A DNA stretch of 64,000 bases, taken from the NCBI GenBank assembly GCA_963843745.1, contig CAWJLP010000004.1, positions 105,043-169,042 of the forward strand, given 5' to 3'. Under the pieces are notes generated by a model that ran no database searches, was not told the origin of the DNA, and saw only the letters and a program-made list of their open reading frames with translations. Shown here in pieces: positions 1-8,463 of the stretch. The translations under genes were made by a program, and so were the position numbers. The DNA comes from Trebonia sp963843745. Lineage in GTDB: Bacteria; Actinomycetota; Actinomycetes; Streptosporangiales; Streptosporangiaceae. Every line of letters begins with the position of its first letter. Position 1 is the first letter of the stretch.

Positions 1-445
1 CCGGCCGCTTGCGGCGCGCCGCCTCGGTCGCCTTGCCGGTGACCAGCACGTCGGACAGCCCCGGCGCGATCGTCGTCGCGAAGTCCACCAGGCCGAGCCT
101 GTTCAGCGCGATCCCCGCGCTGCGCATGTTGTAGAACATCTGCAGGTAGTCGAGGAGCGCGCCTTCCGGGTCGACAGCCAGCGCGTAGACGTCGCCGCCG
201 TGGTCGCGGCCGTCGTCCGCCTCGCCGGGCCCGATGGCGATCTTGCGCTCCTTGTATGGCAGCGGCGGCTGGTCGAACAGCCGGGCGATGCCCTGCCGCC
301 CCTCCGTCTCCATCAGCAGCACCTTGCGGCCGCCGTGCGCGAGGGCGAGGGCGAGAGCCGCGGCGACGGTCGTCTTGCCGGTGCCGCCCTTGCCCGTCAC
401 GACGTGCAGCCGCACGCCGTCCCAGTCGGTGTCCCTCGTTGTCAT
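1..445 (-). CDS. ArsA-family ATPase, C-terminus beyond window edge
   Basis: The reverse strand reads an open frame from an ATG at 445 off the left edge, so only about 148 N-terminal residues are visible. Near residues 17-24 is the deviant Walker A motif GKGGTGKTT typical of ArsA/Get3/MinD ATPases. An AGGAG ribosome site precedes the ATG. Actinobacteria usually carry an ArsA-like pair next to the DUF4177-RidA block (Rv3679/Rv3680), and that is the order seen here. The role in actinobacteria is not settled; arsenite export should not be assumed, because no arsB or arsR is nearby. Confidence 0.85.
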   Translation of the reverse strand, partial: MTTRDTDWDGVRLHVVTGKGGTGKTTVAAALALALAHGGRKVLLMETEGRQGIARLFDQPPLPYKERKIAIGPGEADDGRDHGGDVYALAVDPEGALLDYLQMFYNMRSAGIALNRLGLVDFATTIAPGLSDVLVTGKATEAARRKRP

Positions 446-667
446 GCCCGCGTCGCTCCTTTTTCTTTCCTCTCTTATGGGAGGCTATCGCCGGCTGGAG
501 ACCGGAACGTGCTGCTCCGTGCGGCCCTCGCGTGGTTCTGCTTGAAAATTCAGTTATCCAGAACGGGCGCGGCCGGCTCCCCTGGCGACCGGTTCCTCCG
601 TACCGGTTGCGGAGCGGACTACGCTGATAGTTAAGCCCTTGCAGTGCGAGAAGGAGGCGGTCCTCAG

Positions 668-1753
668 ATGGCAGGTCTCATCGTTGGGCTAGTGATCGTT
701 GTGCTGGGCATCCTGATCGGCCTGGGGCGGTCGTTCAAGATCGTCCAGCAGTACGAGAAAGGCATCGTCTATCGCTTCGGGAAGGTGCTGCCCGAGGTGC
801 GCGGCCCCGGGCTGGCCCGGATCCGCCCTATCGGCGACCGCATGCAGAAGGTGAACATGCAGATCGTCGCCATGGCGGTGCCCGCCCAGGATGGCATCAC
901 CAGGGATAACGTGACTGTCCGGGTGGACGCCGTGGTGTACTTCCGCGTGGTCGACCCGATCAAGGCCACGGTCAACGTGCAGAACTACATGTTCGCCATC
1001 TCCCAGCAGGCGCAGACCTCGCTGCGGTCGATCATCGGCCAGTCCGAGATGGACCAGCTGCTCGCCGAGCGGGAAGCCGTGAACAGGGAGCTGCGGCGGA
1101 ACATCGATGAGCCGACCGAGGAGCCGTGGGGCATCCGGGTCGAGCGCGTGGAGATCAAGGACGTGTCGCTGCCCGAGGGCATGAAGCGCTCCATGTCCAG
1201 GCAGGCCGAGGCGGAGCGGGAACGCCGCGCGCGGATCATCACCGCCGACGGTGAATACCAGGCGTCCAAGCGGCTTGCCGCCGCGGCGGCGGTCATGGCG
1301 AAGGACCCGGCGGCGTTGCAGCTGCGGCTGCTGCAGACCGTGGTCGAGGTGGCGGGCGAGAAGAACAGCACGCTCGTCATGCCGGTCCCCGTCGAGCTGC
1401 TCCGGTTCTTCGAGAAGATGGCGCCCGGGCCAGAGGCGCCGACGGGGTCGACCGCGCTGGCCGACGCGGAGGCACTCGACCTGGGCGACGCCGAGGTGGC
1501 CGCCGCCGAGGCGGCGATCGCGCACACGGGCACGCCGCAGCTTGGCGCGGCGGCCGTGCCCGAGGTGCCGGAGGTACCCGAGGTACCCGAAGTTCCCGAG
1601 GTCGAAGCTGCCGCTGCCGACGGCACGCCGGAGCTCCCTGCCGGGGAGGGTGTCGGCGCGGGCGAAAGCCTGCCGAGCGAGGCCGCCGAGGGCGAAAGCC
1701 TGCCAAGCAAGGAAAGCGTGCCTGTCAAAAAGGTGAGGACTGCCAGGCGCTAG
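668..1753 (+). CDS. SPFH/stomatin-like (slipin) membrane protein
   Basis: About 361 residues. A hydrophobic N-terminal segment (residues 2-20) is followed by an SPFH/band 7 domain with the slipin-like stretches FRVVDPIKA and RVEIKDVSLPEGMKRSM and a charged coiled-coil region (QAEAERERRARII). The family forms membrane-bound oligomeric scaffolds. The ATG at 668 was chosen over the GTG at 644 because AAGGAGG (651-657) sits about 10 bases before it. The C-terminal ~110 residues are low complexity: Glu-Val-Pro triplets (bases ~1558-1600) followed by two GESLPS units. This tail is unlike the family core and may be species specific. Confidence 0.85.
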   Translation: MAGLIVGLVIVVLGILIGLGRSFKIVQQYEKGIVYRFGKVLPEVRGPGLARIRPIGDRMQKVNMQIVAMAVPAQDGITRDNVTVRVDAVVYFRVVDPIKATVNVQNYMFAISQQAQTSLRSIIGQSEMDQLLAEREAVNRELRRNIDEPTEEPWGIRVERVEIKDVSLPEGMKRSMSRQAEAERERRARIITADGEYQASKRLAAAAAVMAKDPAALQLRLLQTVVEVAGEKNSTLVMPVPVELLRFFEKMAPGPEAPTGSTALADAEALDLGDAEVAAAEAAIAHTGTPQLGAAAVPEVPEVPEVPEVPEVEAAAADGTPELPAGEGVGAGESLPSEAAEGESLPSKESVPVKKVRTARR

Positions 1754-1763
1754 GGTGAGCGCC

Positions 1764-1919
1764 ATGACCAAGTGGGAGTACCAAACCGTGCCGCTGCTGG
1801 TGCACGCGACCAAGCAGATCCTCGACAACAATGGCGACGAGGGCTGGGAGCTCGTCGCCGTGGTGCCCGGCCCGACCGGCGAGCAGCTCATCGCCTACAT
1901 GAAACGGGAAAAGCAGTGA
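1764..1919 (+). CDS. DUF4177 small protein
   Basis: A 51-residue ORF starting MTKWEYQTVP and containing DEGWELVAVV, the usual core of DUF4177 proteins (compare Rv3678A). It lies 10 bases after the SPFH gene, and its stop overlaps the next start by 4 bases (GTGA at 1916-1919), so translation is probably coupled to the RidA-like gene. Function is unknown. The position between an ArsA ATPase and RidA is conserved in actinobacteria, which supports the call despite the short length. Confidence 0.8.
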   Translation: MTKWEYQTVPLLVHATKQILDNNGDEGWELVAVVPGPTGEQLIAYMKREKQ

Positions 1920-2386
1920 GCGAGGGGTCGGCCTCGCAGCGGCTGGCCGCGCTCGGGCTGACGCTGCCGCCAGTGGCGGCGCCGGTGGCCGCGTACGTGC
2001 CGGCGGTGCGCACCGGCTCCTACATCTACGTCTCTGGTCAGCTCCCGCTGGTGGACGGCAAGCTGCAGGCCACCGGGAAGGTGGGGGCGTCGGTCAGCGT
2101 GGAGGAGGCCGCCGCGCTGGCGCGGATCTGCGCGCTGAACGGGCTCGCGGCGGCGGCTGGTGCAGCCGGGGGCCTCGACGCCATCACGCGGATCGTCAAG
2201 GTCACCTGCTTCGTCGCGAGCGATCCGTCGTTCACCGGCCAGGCGCAGGTCGCCAACGGCGCGAGCGAGTTCCTGATCGAGGTGCTCGGTGAGGCCGGCA
2301 GGCACGCGCGGAGCGCGGTCGGGATGGCGGTGCTGCCGCTCGACACGCCGGTCGAGGTGGAGCTGATCGCCGAAGTGGCGGCGTGA
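1916..2386 (+). CDS. RidA/YjgF-family protein
   Basis: 156 residues from the GTG at 1916, which overlaps the DUF4177 stop. Family features are SYIYVSGQLP near residue 40, a central Gly/Ala-rich helix and the RSAVGMAVLPLDTPVEVE C-terminal strand. RidA proteins deaminate reactive enamine/imine intermediates. The Arg of RSAVG corresponds to the conserved family arginine, but this subgroup (Rv3678c-like) has no proven substrate. The gene overlaps the following NUDIX gene by 4 bases. Confidence 0.85.
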   Translation: MSEGSASQRLAALGLTLPPVAAPVAAYVPAVRTGSYIYVSGQLPLVDGKLQATGKVGASVSVEEAAALARICALNGLAAAAGAAGGLDAITRIVKVTCFVASDPSFTGQAQVANGASEFLIEVLGEAGRHARSAVGMAVLPLDTPVEVELIAEVAA

Positions 2387-3231
2387 GGATACAGCTGAAC
2401 TCGGCGTCGGAACTCGGCGACCGGCTGGCGCAGCGGGTCGCCGACATGGCCGCGGGACGGACCGCTGTGGCGGCGCCAAGGAACGCGGCGACCGTGATGC
2501 TGCTGCGTCCTTGCCCGCCGGACGGTGTCGAGGTGCTGATGCTCCGCCGGACGGCGGCGATGAAGTTCGCGCCTGGCGCGTACGTCTTCCCCGGCGGGTC
2601 GGTGGACGAGGCCGACTTTTCCGCGGAGATCGGGTGGCACGGGCCGTCGCCCGCGGACTTCGGGGCACGGCTTGGCTGTTCCGCCGAGCTGGCCGGCGCG
2701 CTGGTCTGCGCGGCGGTGCGCGAGACGTTCGAAGAGTCGGGAGTGCTGCTGGCGGGCACGCCGGACGGCTTGGCCGCTGGGTTGGCTGACCCGTCCTGGG
2801 AAGCGGACCGGATGGCGCTGACCGCCGGGACGCTGACTCTTCCCGGCCTGCTGGCCAAGCGCGGCCTGGCGGTGCGCGCCGATCTGCTGGTCCCGTGGAC
2901 CCGCTGGATCACGCCCGAGGCCGAGCCGCGCCGGTTCGACACGTGGTTCTTCGCGGCGGCACTGCCGGCCGGCCAGGAGGCGACCGGTCACCTGGCGGAG
3001 GCCGACAAGACGGCGTGGCTGCGCCCCGCGGACGCGATCTCCGCCGCACGGGGAGGCGCCATCTCGCTGCTGCCGCCCACGGCGGCGACGCTGAACGAGT
3101 TCACCAAGTGCGGTGACCTCGCCGACATCCTCGGCCGGCGGCGGACGGTGGCGCCGGTCCAGCCGCGCATGGTGGTCGAGGACGGCGAGGCCTGGCTGCT
3201 GATCCCCGACGAGGTGGCGTACCCGCTGTGA
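2383..3231 (+). CDS. NUDIX hydrolase (NUDT7/NUDT19-like)
   Basis: 282 residues from a GTG overlapping the RidA stop. The Nudix box is split: FPGGSVDEAD near residue 70 and RETFEESGVLL near residue 115, separated by an insertion as in NUDT19/CoA-type hydrolases. The REXXEEXG part that binds metal is intact. The substrate is probably a nucleoside diphosphate or CoA derivative, but the sequence does not show which. It is the third gene of a tightly overlapping run of four and ends in a 4-base overlap with the metallo-hydrolase gene. Confidence 0.85.
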   Translation: MRIQLNSASELGDRLAQRVADMAAGRTAVAAPRNAATVMLLRPCPPDGVEVLMLRRTAAMKFAPGAYVFPGGSVDEADFSAEIGWHGPSPADFGARLGCSAELAGALVCAAVRETFEESGVLLAGTPDGLAAGLADPSWEADRMALTAGTLTLPGLLAKRGLAVRADLLVPWTRWITPEAEPRRFDTWFFAAALPAGQEATGHLAEADKTAWLRPADAISAARGGAISLLPPTAATLNEFTKCGDLADILGRRRTVAPVQPRMVVEDGEAWLLIPDEVAYPL

Positions 3232-4022
3232 CTGATGCTCCGACTGGCATCGACGGTTCAGGGACGGCTCGCGCGCGGTGCGTGCTCGCGCCCAACCCGT
3301 CGCCGATGACCCTGGACGGCACGAACACCTGGGTGATCGCCGAACCGGGCTCGACCGCCGTGCTGGTGGTCGACCCTGGTCCCTCCGACGAGGGTCACCT
3401 GCGGCGGGTCCTGTCGGTGGCGCGCGCGGGAGACCGGCGGGTCGCGCAGATCGTGCTGACGCACGGGCATCCCGACCACGCGGCAGGCGCGGCGCGGTTC
3501 GCGGAGCTTTCCGGCGCGCCGGTTGGCGCGCTTGACCCGGCGCTGCGGCTCGGCGACGACGGCATCGCCGCCGGTTCGGTGATCACCGCCGCCGGCTGCG
3601 CGGTGCGCGTCGTGGGCACCCCCGGGCACTCGGCTGATTCGCTGAGCCTGCTGCTCGAGGCCGACGGCGCCCTGCTGACCGGCGACACGGTGCTCGGCCG
3701 CGGCACAACCGTCATCGCCGGCGACGGGTCGCTTGGCGACTACCTGCGGACGCTCGACGAGTTGCGGTCGCTGGCCGACGCCGCCGCGTTGCGCGCGCTG
3801 CTGCCAGGCCACGGCCCGCTGCTCGACGACCCGGCTGGTGTCCTTGACTACTACATCGCGCACCGTCGCGAGCGGCTTGACCAGGTGCGCGCGGCGCTCG
3901 CCGCCGGTGCGCGCACCCCGGCCAAGATCGTCGAGATCGTGTACGCGGACACCGACCCGGCCGTCCGCGGCGCCGCGGAGTGGTCGGTCCGCGCCCAGCT
4001 GGACTACCTGAACAGCCTCTAG
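3228..4022 (+). CDS. MBL-fold metallo-hydrolase (LACTB2-like)
   Basis: 264 residues, GTG start overlapping the NUDIX stop. The zinc motif HGHPDH lies near residue 83, with further ligand regions GTPGHS, TGDTVLG and PGHGP. The C-terminal helical part (IAHRRERLDQVRAAL) resembles LACTB2/Rv3677c proteins, some of which cleave RNA; others are glyoxalase II-like. Exact substrate unknown. It closes the four-gene unit. Confidence 0.88.
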   Translation: MTDAPTGIDGSGTARARCVLAPNPSPMTLDGTNTWVIAEPGSTAVLVVDPGPSDEGHLRRVLSVARAGDRRVAQIVLTHGHPDHAAGAARFAELSGAPVGALDPALRLGDDGIAAGSVITAAGCAVRVVGTPGHSADSLSLLLEADGALLTGDTVLGRGTTVIAGDGSLGDYLRTLDELRSLADAAALRALLPGHGPLLDDPAGVLDYYIAHRRERLDQVRAALAAGARTPAKIVEIVYADTDPAVRGAAEWSVRAQLDYLNSL

Positions 4023-4133
4023 TCATCGGGTGCGACCTCGGTGAGCCATCTTCGTATCACTTCCGGTCCTTCTGAAACGATTCAAGTGGCTCGAAAAGGG
4101 CCGAAACCGATACCAAGTTGCGGTGCGAAGGTC

Positions 4134-4625
4134 CTAAGCGCCGGGTTTCGAGATGCCGCAGACCAGCACGGGGCACGGGGCCGCGTGCAAGAGGTCAGTG
4201 AGCGTCTTGCCTGGTCCGAGCCTGGTCAGCCGGCGGTGTTCGTGCATGCCGACCACTAGGGCTGCCGCGTCGTGCTCGCGGGCCAGCTTGACCAGCGCGT
4301 CCGCCACCGTCGTGTCGTGGGGCACGGCCAGGGCATCGGCCTGCAGCCCGGCCTTACTCGCGAGCTCGGCGCCCTGTTCCGCGGTCTGCTGGGCTTGCTC
4401 GGACGCCGCTCTTTCCACCTCGAAGGCGTTGCCGAGGTCCAGGACGCCTCCCGGCTCCTCAAGCGCCCCCGTCTCGGGGAGGGTGGCTTCCTCGAAACTC
4501 CGTCCGGCTGCCCAGACGAACACAACGAGCGCGGGCTTCGGCGCGAGAAGGGCGCCAGCCTCCTGCACGGCCTGCACGGAGGCGGGCGCGCCGTCAAAAC
4601 CGATGATCACGGGACCTGTATGCAC
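4134..4625 (-). CDS. Universal stress protein (UspA family)
   Basis: About 163 residues from a GTG at 4625, giving a normal Usp N-terminus (VHTGPVIIGFDGAP). The frame stays open to an ATG at 4751, but that would add 42 residues with no family match; no strong ribosome site decides between them. The ATP-binding type C-terminus is partly kept: VVGMHEHRRLTRLGPGKT then PCPVLVC. It is convergent with the metallo-hydrolase gene. Inferred role: stress or dormancy response by nucleotide binding. Confidence 0.8.
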   Translation of the reverse strand: MHTGPVIIGFDGAPASVQAVQEAGALLAPKPALVVFVWAAGRSFEEATLPETGALEEPGGVLDLGNAFEVERAASEQAQQTAEQGAELASKAGLQADALAVPHDTTVADALVKLAREHDAAALVVGMHEHRRLTRLGPGKTLTDLLHAAPCPVLVCGISKPGA

Positions 4626-4814
4626 AAGCTGAAGAATAACGCCCGCGAGTCCGCACGACTTCTCATTGAGGGCTTCGCCTGCGGCCGCTGGGCGGATGCC
4701 CGAGACGCCCCTACCTGTGTCATCGCGGGGCATATTGACCCGGAATGGCACACCTAACGAACGTCAGCCCGAGATGGCCTTGCCAGGGCGGCCAGTAGAG
4801 GCTGGGAACTTCGC

Positions 4815-5498
4815 CTAGTGGGCGCGTCGGCGAAGGCGCTCGGCGTCGAGGATCAGCACGGAACGGGCGGAGATCTGCAGCCAGCCGCGGGCGGCGAAGT
4901 CCGCGAGCGCCTTGTTGACGGTCTCCCGCGACGCGCCGACGAGCTGGGCCAGTTCCTCCTGGGTGAGGTCGTGATGCACGTGCAGTCCGTCGGGCTCCTG
5001 CTGACCGAAGCGGTCGGCGAGGTCGAGCAGGTTCTTGGCGACGCGGCCTGGGACGTCGGTGAAGACCAGATCGGCGGTCACGTCGTTAGCCCGGCGCAGC
5101 CGCTGGGCCAGCGCGCGGAGCATGTGCATCGACACGTCGGGCCGCTCGCTCAGCCAGGGGATCAGCGCCTCGTGCTTGAGCGACGCGAGCACCGCGTCGG
5201 TCACCGCGCTGGCGGAGGAGGTCCGCGGCCGCGGGTCGAACAGCGAAAGCTCACCGAACATCTCGCCGGGGCCGATCACGCTCAGCAGGTTCTCGCGCCC
5301 GTCCGCCGCGGCGCGGGTGAGCTTCATCTTGCCGTCAATCACCACGTACAGCGAGTCCCCGTCGTCCCCCTCCATGAAGAGGTGCTCACCGCGCGACAGC
5401 TTCACTTCCGCCATCTGGCGCCGCAGCGCGCGAGCGTCCTCCTCGTCGAGTGCGTCAAACAGGGGCGCCCGTCTCAGCACTCCTTCGGTGTTCTCCAC
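4815..5498 (-). CDS. crp: Crp/Fnr-family transcriptional regulator (GlxR/Crp-like)
   Basis: 227 residues from a GTG at 5498, preceded by AAGGAGG. The cyclic-nucleotide domain (residues ~10-125) includes the phosphate-binding cassette GEMFGELSLFDPRPRTSSA. The C-terminal winged helix has the recognition segment TQEELAQLVGASRETVNKAL. Length and sequence match Streptomyces Crp and mycobacterial Rv3676, global regulators of carbon metabolism, respiration and development. It lies next to the MBL-fold gene as in M. tuberculosis; the usual following nth gene is missing here. Confidence 0.92.
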   Translation of the reverse strand: MENTEGVLRRAPLFDALDEEDARALRRQMAEVKLSRGEHLFMEGDDGDSLYVVIDGKMKLTRAAADGRENLLSVIGPGEMFGELSLFDPRPRTSSASAVTDAVLASLKHEALIPWLSERPDVSMHMLRALAQRLRRANDVTADLVFTDVPGRVAKNLLDLADRFGQQEPDGLHVHHDLTQEELAQLVGASRETVNKALADFAARGWLQISARSVLILDAERLRRRAH

Positions 5499-5635
5499 CG
5501 GTCCTCCTTGTTGCGTGCCTTGCACTACTAAGTGTGGATCATGGGACGGCATGCTCCGTGCCTGGCAACCCTAGTATTCCCGCGCGCGGGGCTTACTGCG
5601 CGGTTCTGCCTTGGATTCCGGAACGCGATAACGAG

Positions 5636-6052
5636 ATGTATCGCGTTTTGCCCGGCTGGCCGCTACGATGCTGTGCCGCCCGCTTCAGCAAGGTGATCCG
5701 CTCCGGGCGCTGGGTGGCCGGCCGGCACACCCGGCTGACCGCGCGCTTCGGCGCGCTGATCGTCAACCTGACCGACGCGGTGCTCCCCGGCCGCGAGATC
5801 ACGCTCGAGATCGACGCCTTCTGCGGCAAGCTGATAGTGATCGTGCCGGAGGGCGCGCACGTCATCGATGAGGGCGGCGCGCTGTTCGCCAAGCGGGCCA
5901 TCTACGGCCGCGCAGATCCCGCGGATGCCGGCGGACCGCTGATCAGGATCGTCGGAGACGCCCGGTTTGCCAAGGTCGCCGTGCATCGCGGGCGCTTCGA
6001 TCCGACCGCCCCATGGCAGCACTGGGTCCAGCCCGGAGCCGCTGCGCGTTGA
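5636..6052 (+). CDS. LiaF-like C-terminal domain protein
   Basis: 138 residues from the ATG at 5636; the longer frame from 5450 would overlap crp on the other strand. The middle reads as repeated beta strands (VIRSGRWVAGRH, FGALIVNLTDAVL, EITLEIDAFCGKLIVIVPEG), the pattern of LiaF C-terminal/cell-wall-active-antibiotic response proteins. No transmembrane helix is present, so it is probably a cytosolic beta-helix protein. Function unknown. The start has only a weak ribosome site, so the N-terminus is uncertain. Confidence 0.65.
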   Translation: MYRVLPGWPLRCCAARFSKVIRSGRWVAGRHTRLTARFGALIVNLTDAVLPGREITLEIDAFCGKLIVIVPEGAHVIDEGGALFAKRAIYGRADPADAGGPLIRIVGDARFAKVAVHRGRFDPTAPWQHWVQPGAAAR

Positions 6053-6130
6053 CCCCCGGCCACCTGATGTTCCAGCGATGTTCGATCTCGCGTTCTCGTC
6101 TGTCCCTTGTGATACGCGTAACATGACCAG

Positions 6131-6859
6131 ATGGCGGAGAGCAGGCAGTGCGCGCGCTGCGGCACGACATTCGAGCCGAAACGCGAGCACGCCAGGTTCT
6201 GTTCGGCACGCTGCCGGGTGGCGTGGAACAGGGAGAACTGGAATCGCGAGAACCGGCAGCAGCCCAGGTGGGGCACCGAGAACTGGGCACAGGGGAGCGC
6301 TGTCGGCCAGGGGAGCCCCGAGAGCGCGCTCGGCTGGGCGATCATCGCCATGCGCGACGTCACCGAACGGCTGGGCAGGGTCAGGGCCAGCGACCACCCG
6401 CAGGCATTCGCGGTGATCGGCGAGGCCGTCTGGTGGGTGACGATCGTCGACGCGACCCTCGTCAGATACCACCCGGACGCATACGAGCAGACACTGGCCG
6501 GGATGCCGGGCCCCCGGCGGCGGCTGACCGAGGGCACGTTCGCTGGGCTGCGGTTCGTGCGGAACCGGATGGGCTACTACGCCGACCACAGCGACTTCAT
6601 CAGGCCGGAACCCAGCGACGAGGAACGCGGTGACGCCCCGATTGCCGAGTGGACCTGGAAGCCGCTGCCCGTTCCCGAGGTGGAAACCCTGCCGCCGCGC
6701 GGGCAGGAGTGGGAGCTGAGCCGGTACCGGGACTATCAGGACCGGCTCGCCCACCAGACCATCGGCGAGACTTTCGACCTGGCCGCCGCCTTCCTGACGG
6801 TGGCGGCCTCGGCGGCCGGCGCCGTGGCCGACGATGAGATAACCGCGTCCGGTCACTAA
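6131..6859 (+). CDS. Hypothetical protein with N-terminal zinc ribbon
   Basis: 242 residues. Residues 7-29 contain CARCGTTF and CSARCR, a treble-clef/zinc-ribbon pattern that likely binds one Zn. The remainder (ALGWAIIAMRDVTERLGRV, VRNRMGYYADHSDFI) is helical and matches no family I can name; similar zinc-ribbon plus helical-domain proteins occur in actinobacteria. It stands alone, with about 70-100 bases on each side. No function is assigned. Confidence 0.6.
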   Translation: MAESRQCARCGTTFEPKREHARFCSARCRVAWNRENWNRENRQQPRWGTENWAQGSAVGQGSPESALGWAIIAMRDVTERLGRVRASDHPQAFAVIGEAVWWVTIVDATLVRYHPDAYEQTLAGMPGPRRRLTEGTFAGLRFVRNRMGYYADHSDFIRPEPSDEERGDAPIAEWTWKPLPVPEVETLPPRGQEWELSRYRDYQDRLAHQTIGETFDLAAAFLTVAASAAGAVADDEITASGH

Positions 6860-6956
6860 TCGCGACCGGAAAAGGCCGATATTTCCCGAATTTTGCCAGG
6901 CAAATAGTCTCGCTGCGTGTATTGCCTGCTACGGGCTGTTATGCGACGATCTTGAT

Positions 6957-7853
6957 ATGGGCCCGCGCAGGACGTCAGGGCGGAAGGCATCGCGGCTGGG
7001 CACGCTCGAACGACGGTACGACTTTCACCTCGGCGAGGCGATCCGCGCCGCGCTGGAGGGCAGCCACGACAAGGCGGCCACGCACTCGAGCACAGCGCTG
7101 TCGATCAGCAGGGAACTGTACGCGGCCGGCCCCGATCCCGCGCGGCATCAGCCTGAGCTCGCCGCCGCGCTGTGCAACCACGCGCGCTACGGCGACACCC
7201 CGCTGCACGTCGTCGCCCTGCTGATGGAGTCGGCCGGACATTACGCCGCGCTGGCGCAGGCCGATCCCGCGGCCTACGAGGTGCCGAGGATCGACGTGCT
7301 CGCCAGGATCGCGCTCACGGCCGACGAGGCGGGCAACACCGCCGACGCGATCAGCCTGCTTCGTGAGGTCGTGCGGATGTACGACAGGGCGCCCGCGACG
7401 GACCAGGCGGAGCTGGGCATCGGGCTGGCCAGGGCGCGCTTCCACCTGGGGCGCTGCCTGCTGAAGACCGGCGCGTCCGCCGAGGGCCTTGCCGAGATCG
7501 ACGCGGGCCTTGAGACCGCCGCCGACGCGCTCGGCCGGCTGCGCGTCCCGGCGCGCGTCACCGGATGGCTCGGCACGGCCCCCCGGTACGTCCAGCTCGC
7601 CGCGCCGGACTGGGCGGCGGCCGCGGTCCGCGCCATGACGCTGCACGCGGCGGCCGGCCGGTGGGAGAGTGCCGCTGCCGCCGCCAGCGCCGCCGTCCTG
7701 ATGTCCGGGGGCCTCGCCGAACTCGGCGGTGACCGCCTGCGCGCGGCGCATGAGACCGTCCGCGCCCGGGCGGACGCGGTCTGCGCCCGCGCTGAGTGCG
7801 CCAGGCGGATCGCCGGCTTAGTGCTCCTCGGCCTCGATGAAGCGCTTCCGTGA
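6957..7853 (+). CDS. Tetratricopeptide-like repeat protein
   Basis: 298 residues from the ATG at 6957. It is Ala-rich and all helical, with helix pairs of TPR type (EAIRAALEGSHDKAATHSSTAL, DAISLLREVVRMYD, ARFHLGRCLLKTG). Proteins of this kind in actinobacteria are often regulators or scaffolds, but no catalytic or DNA-binding domain is visible. Its last 36 bases overlap the 3' end of the convergent ppa gene. Confidence 0.6.
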   Translation: MGPRRTSGRKASRLGTLERRYDFHLGEAIRAALEGSHDKAATHSSTALSISRELYAAGPDPARHQPELAAALCNHARYGDTPLHVVALLMESAGHYAALAQADPAAYEVPRIDVLARIALTADEAGNTADAISLLREVVRMYDRAPATDQAELGIGLARARFHLGRCLLKTGASAEGLAEIDAGLETAADALGRLRVPARVTGWLGTAPRYVQLAAPDWAAAAVRAMTLHAAAGRWESAAAAASAAVLMSGGLAELGGDRLRAAHETVRARADAVCARAECARRIAGLVLLGLDEALP

Positions 7854-8309
7854 GCGCTCGATCTCGGCCTCGGCGGCCGCCCGGTCGGCCCAGTGGGAAC
7901 CCTCGACGGACTTGCCGGGCTCCAGGTCCTTGTAGACCTCGAAAAAGTGCTGGATCTCCAGCCGGTCAAACTCCGGGACGTGATGAATGTCACGCAGGTG
8001 CTCGGCACGAGGATCGTGCGCGGGGACGCACAGGACCTTGTCATCCGGCCCGTTCTCGTCGGTCATCCGGAACATGCCGATGACCCGCGCGGTGACCAGG
8101 CAGCCGGGAAAGGTCGGCTCTTCGAGCAGCACCAGGGCGTCAAGCGGGTCGCCGTCGCCGCCGAGCGTATCCTCGATGAACCCGTAGTCGGCCGGGTACC
8201 TGGTCGAGGTGAACAGCATGCGGTCGAGGCGGATCTTGCCGGTCTCATGGTCGACTTCGTACTTGTTCCGCTGCCCCTTGGGGATCTCGATGACTACCTC
8301 GACGTCCAT
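7818..8309 (-). CDS. ppa: Inorganic pyrophosphatase
   Basis: 163 residues, family I soluble pyrophosphatase, hydrolysing PPi to phosphate in the cytosol. Visible motifs: EIPKGQRNKYEVDHETG, RYPADYGFIEDT, and the metal-binding signature DGDPLDALV. The ATG at 8309 (MDVEVVIEIPKG) is preferred over the upstream in-frame GTG because GGTGGAG lies just before it. Gene order ppa - carboxypeptidase - metalloprotease - tilS - hpt equals Rv3628-Rv3624. Confidence 0.96.
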   Translation of the reverse strand: MDVEVVIEIPKGQRNKYEVDHETGKIRLDRMLFTSTRYPADYGFIEDTLGGDGDPLDALVLLEEPTFPGCLVTARVIGMFRMTDENGPDDKVLCVPAHDPRAEHLRDIHHVPEFDRLEIQHFFEVYKDLEPGKSVEGSHWADRAAAEAEIERSRKRFIEAEEH

Positions 8310-8463
8310 GATCTCCACCCTGTTAGCGCACCTGTCAGCCGCTCGCCTGCCTCCATTGTCGCCGGTGGCGGCAGGCGGCGGTACGGCGGGTTCACGACCC
8401 GCCGGCGCGGAGCCCGCCCTGCCCCTAAGCTATGCACACCGCAACCCGCGAAAGGTAGTTTCG

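Noticed and set aside
1..445. Arsenic resistance locus from the ArsA-like ATPase
   Set aside because: No ars partner genes are present, and the gene order matches the housekeeping ArsA-like pair of actinobacteria.
5499..5635. Crp autoregulatory site between crp and the LiaF-like gene
   Set aside because: No TGTGA-N6-TCACA-like palindrome is visible.
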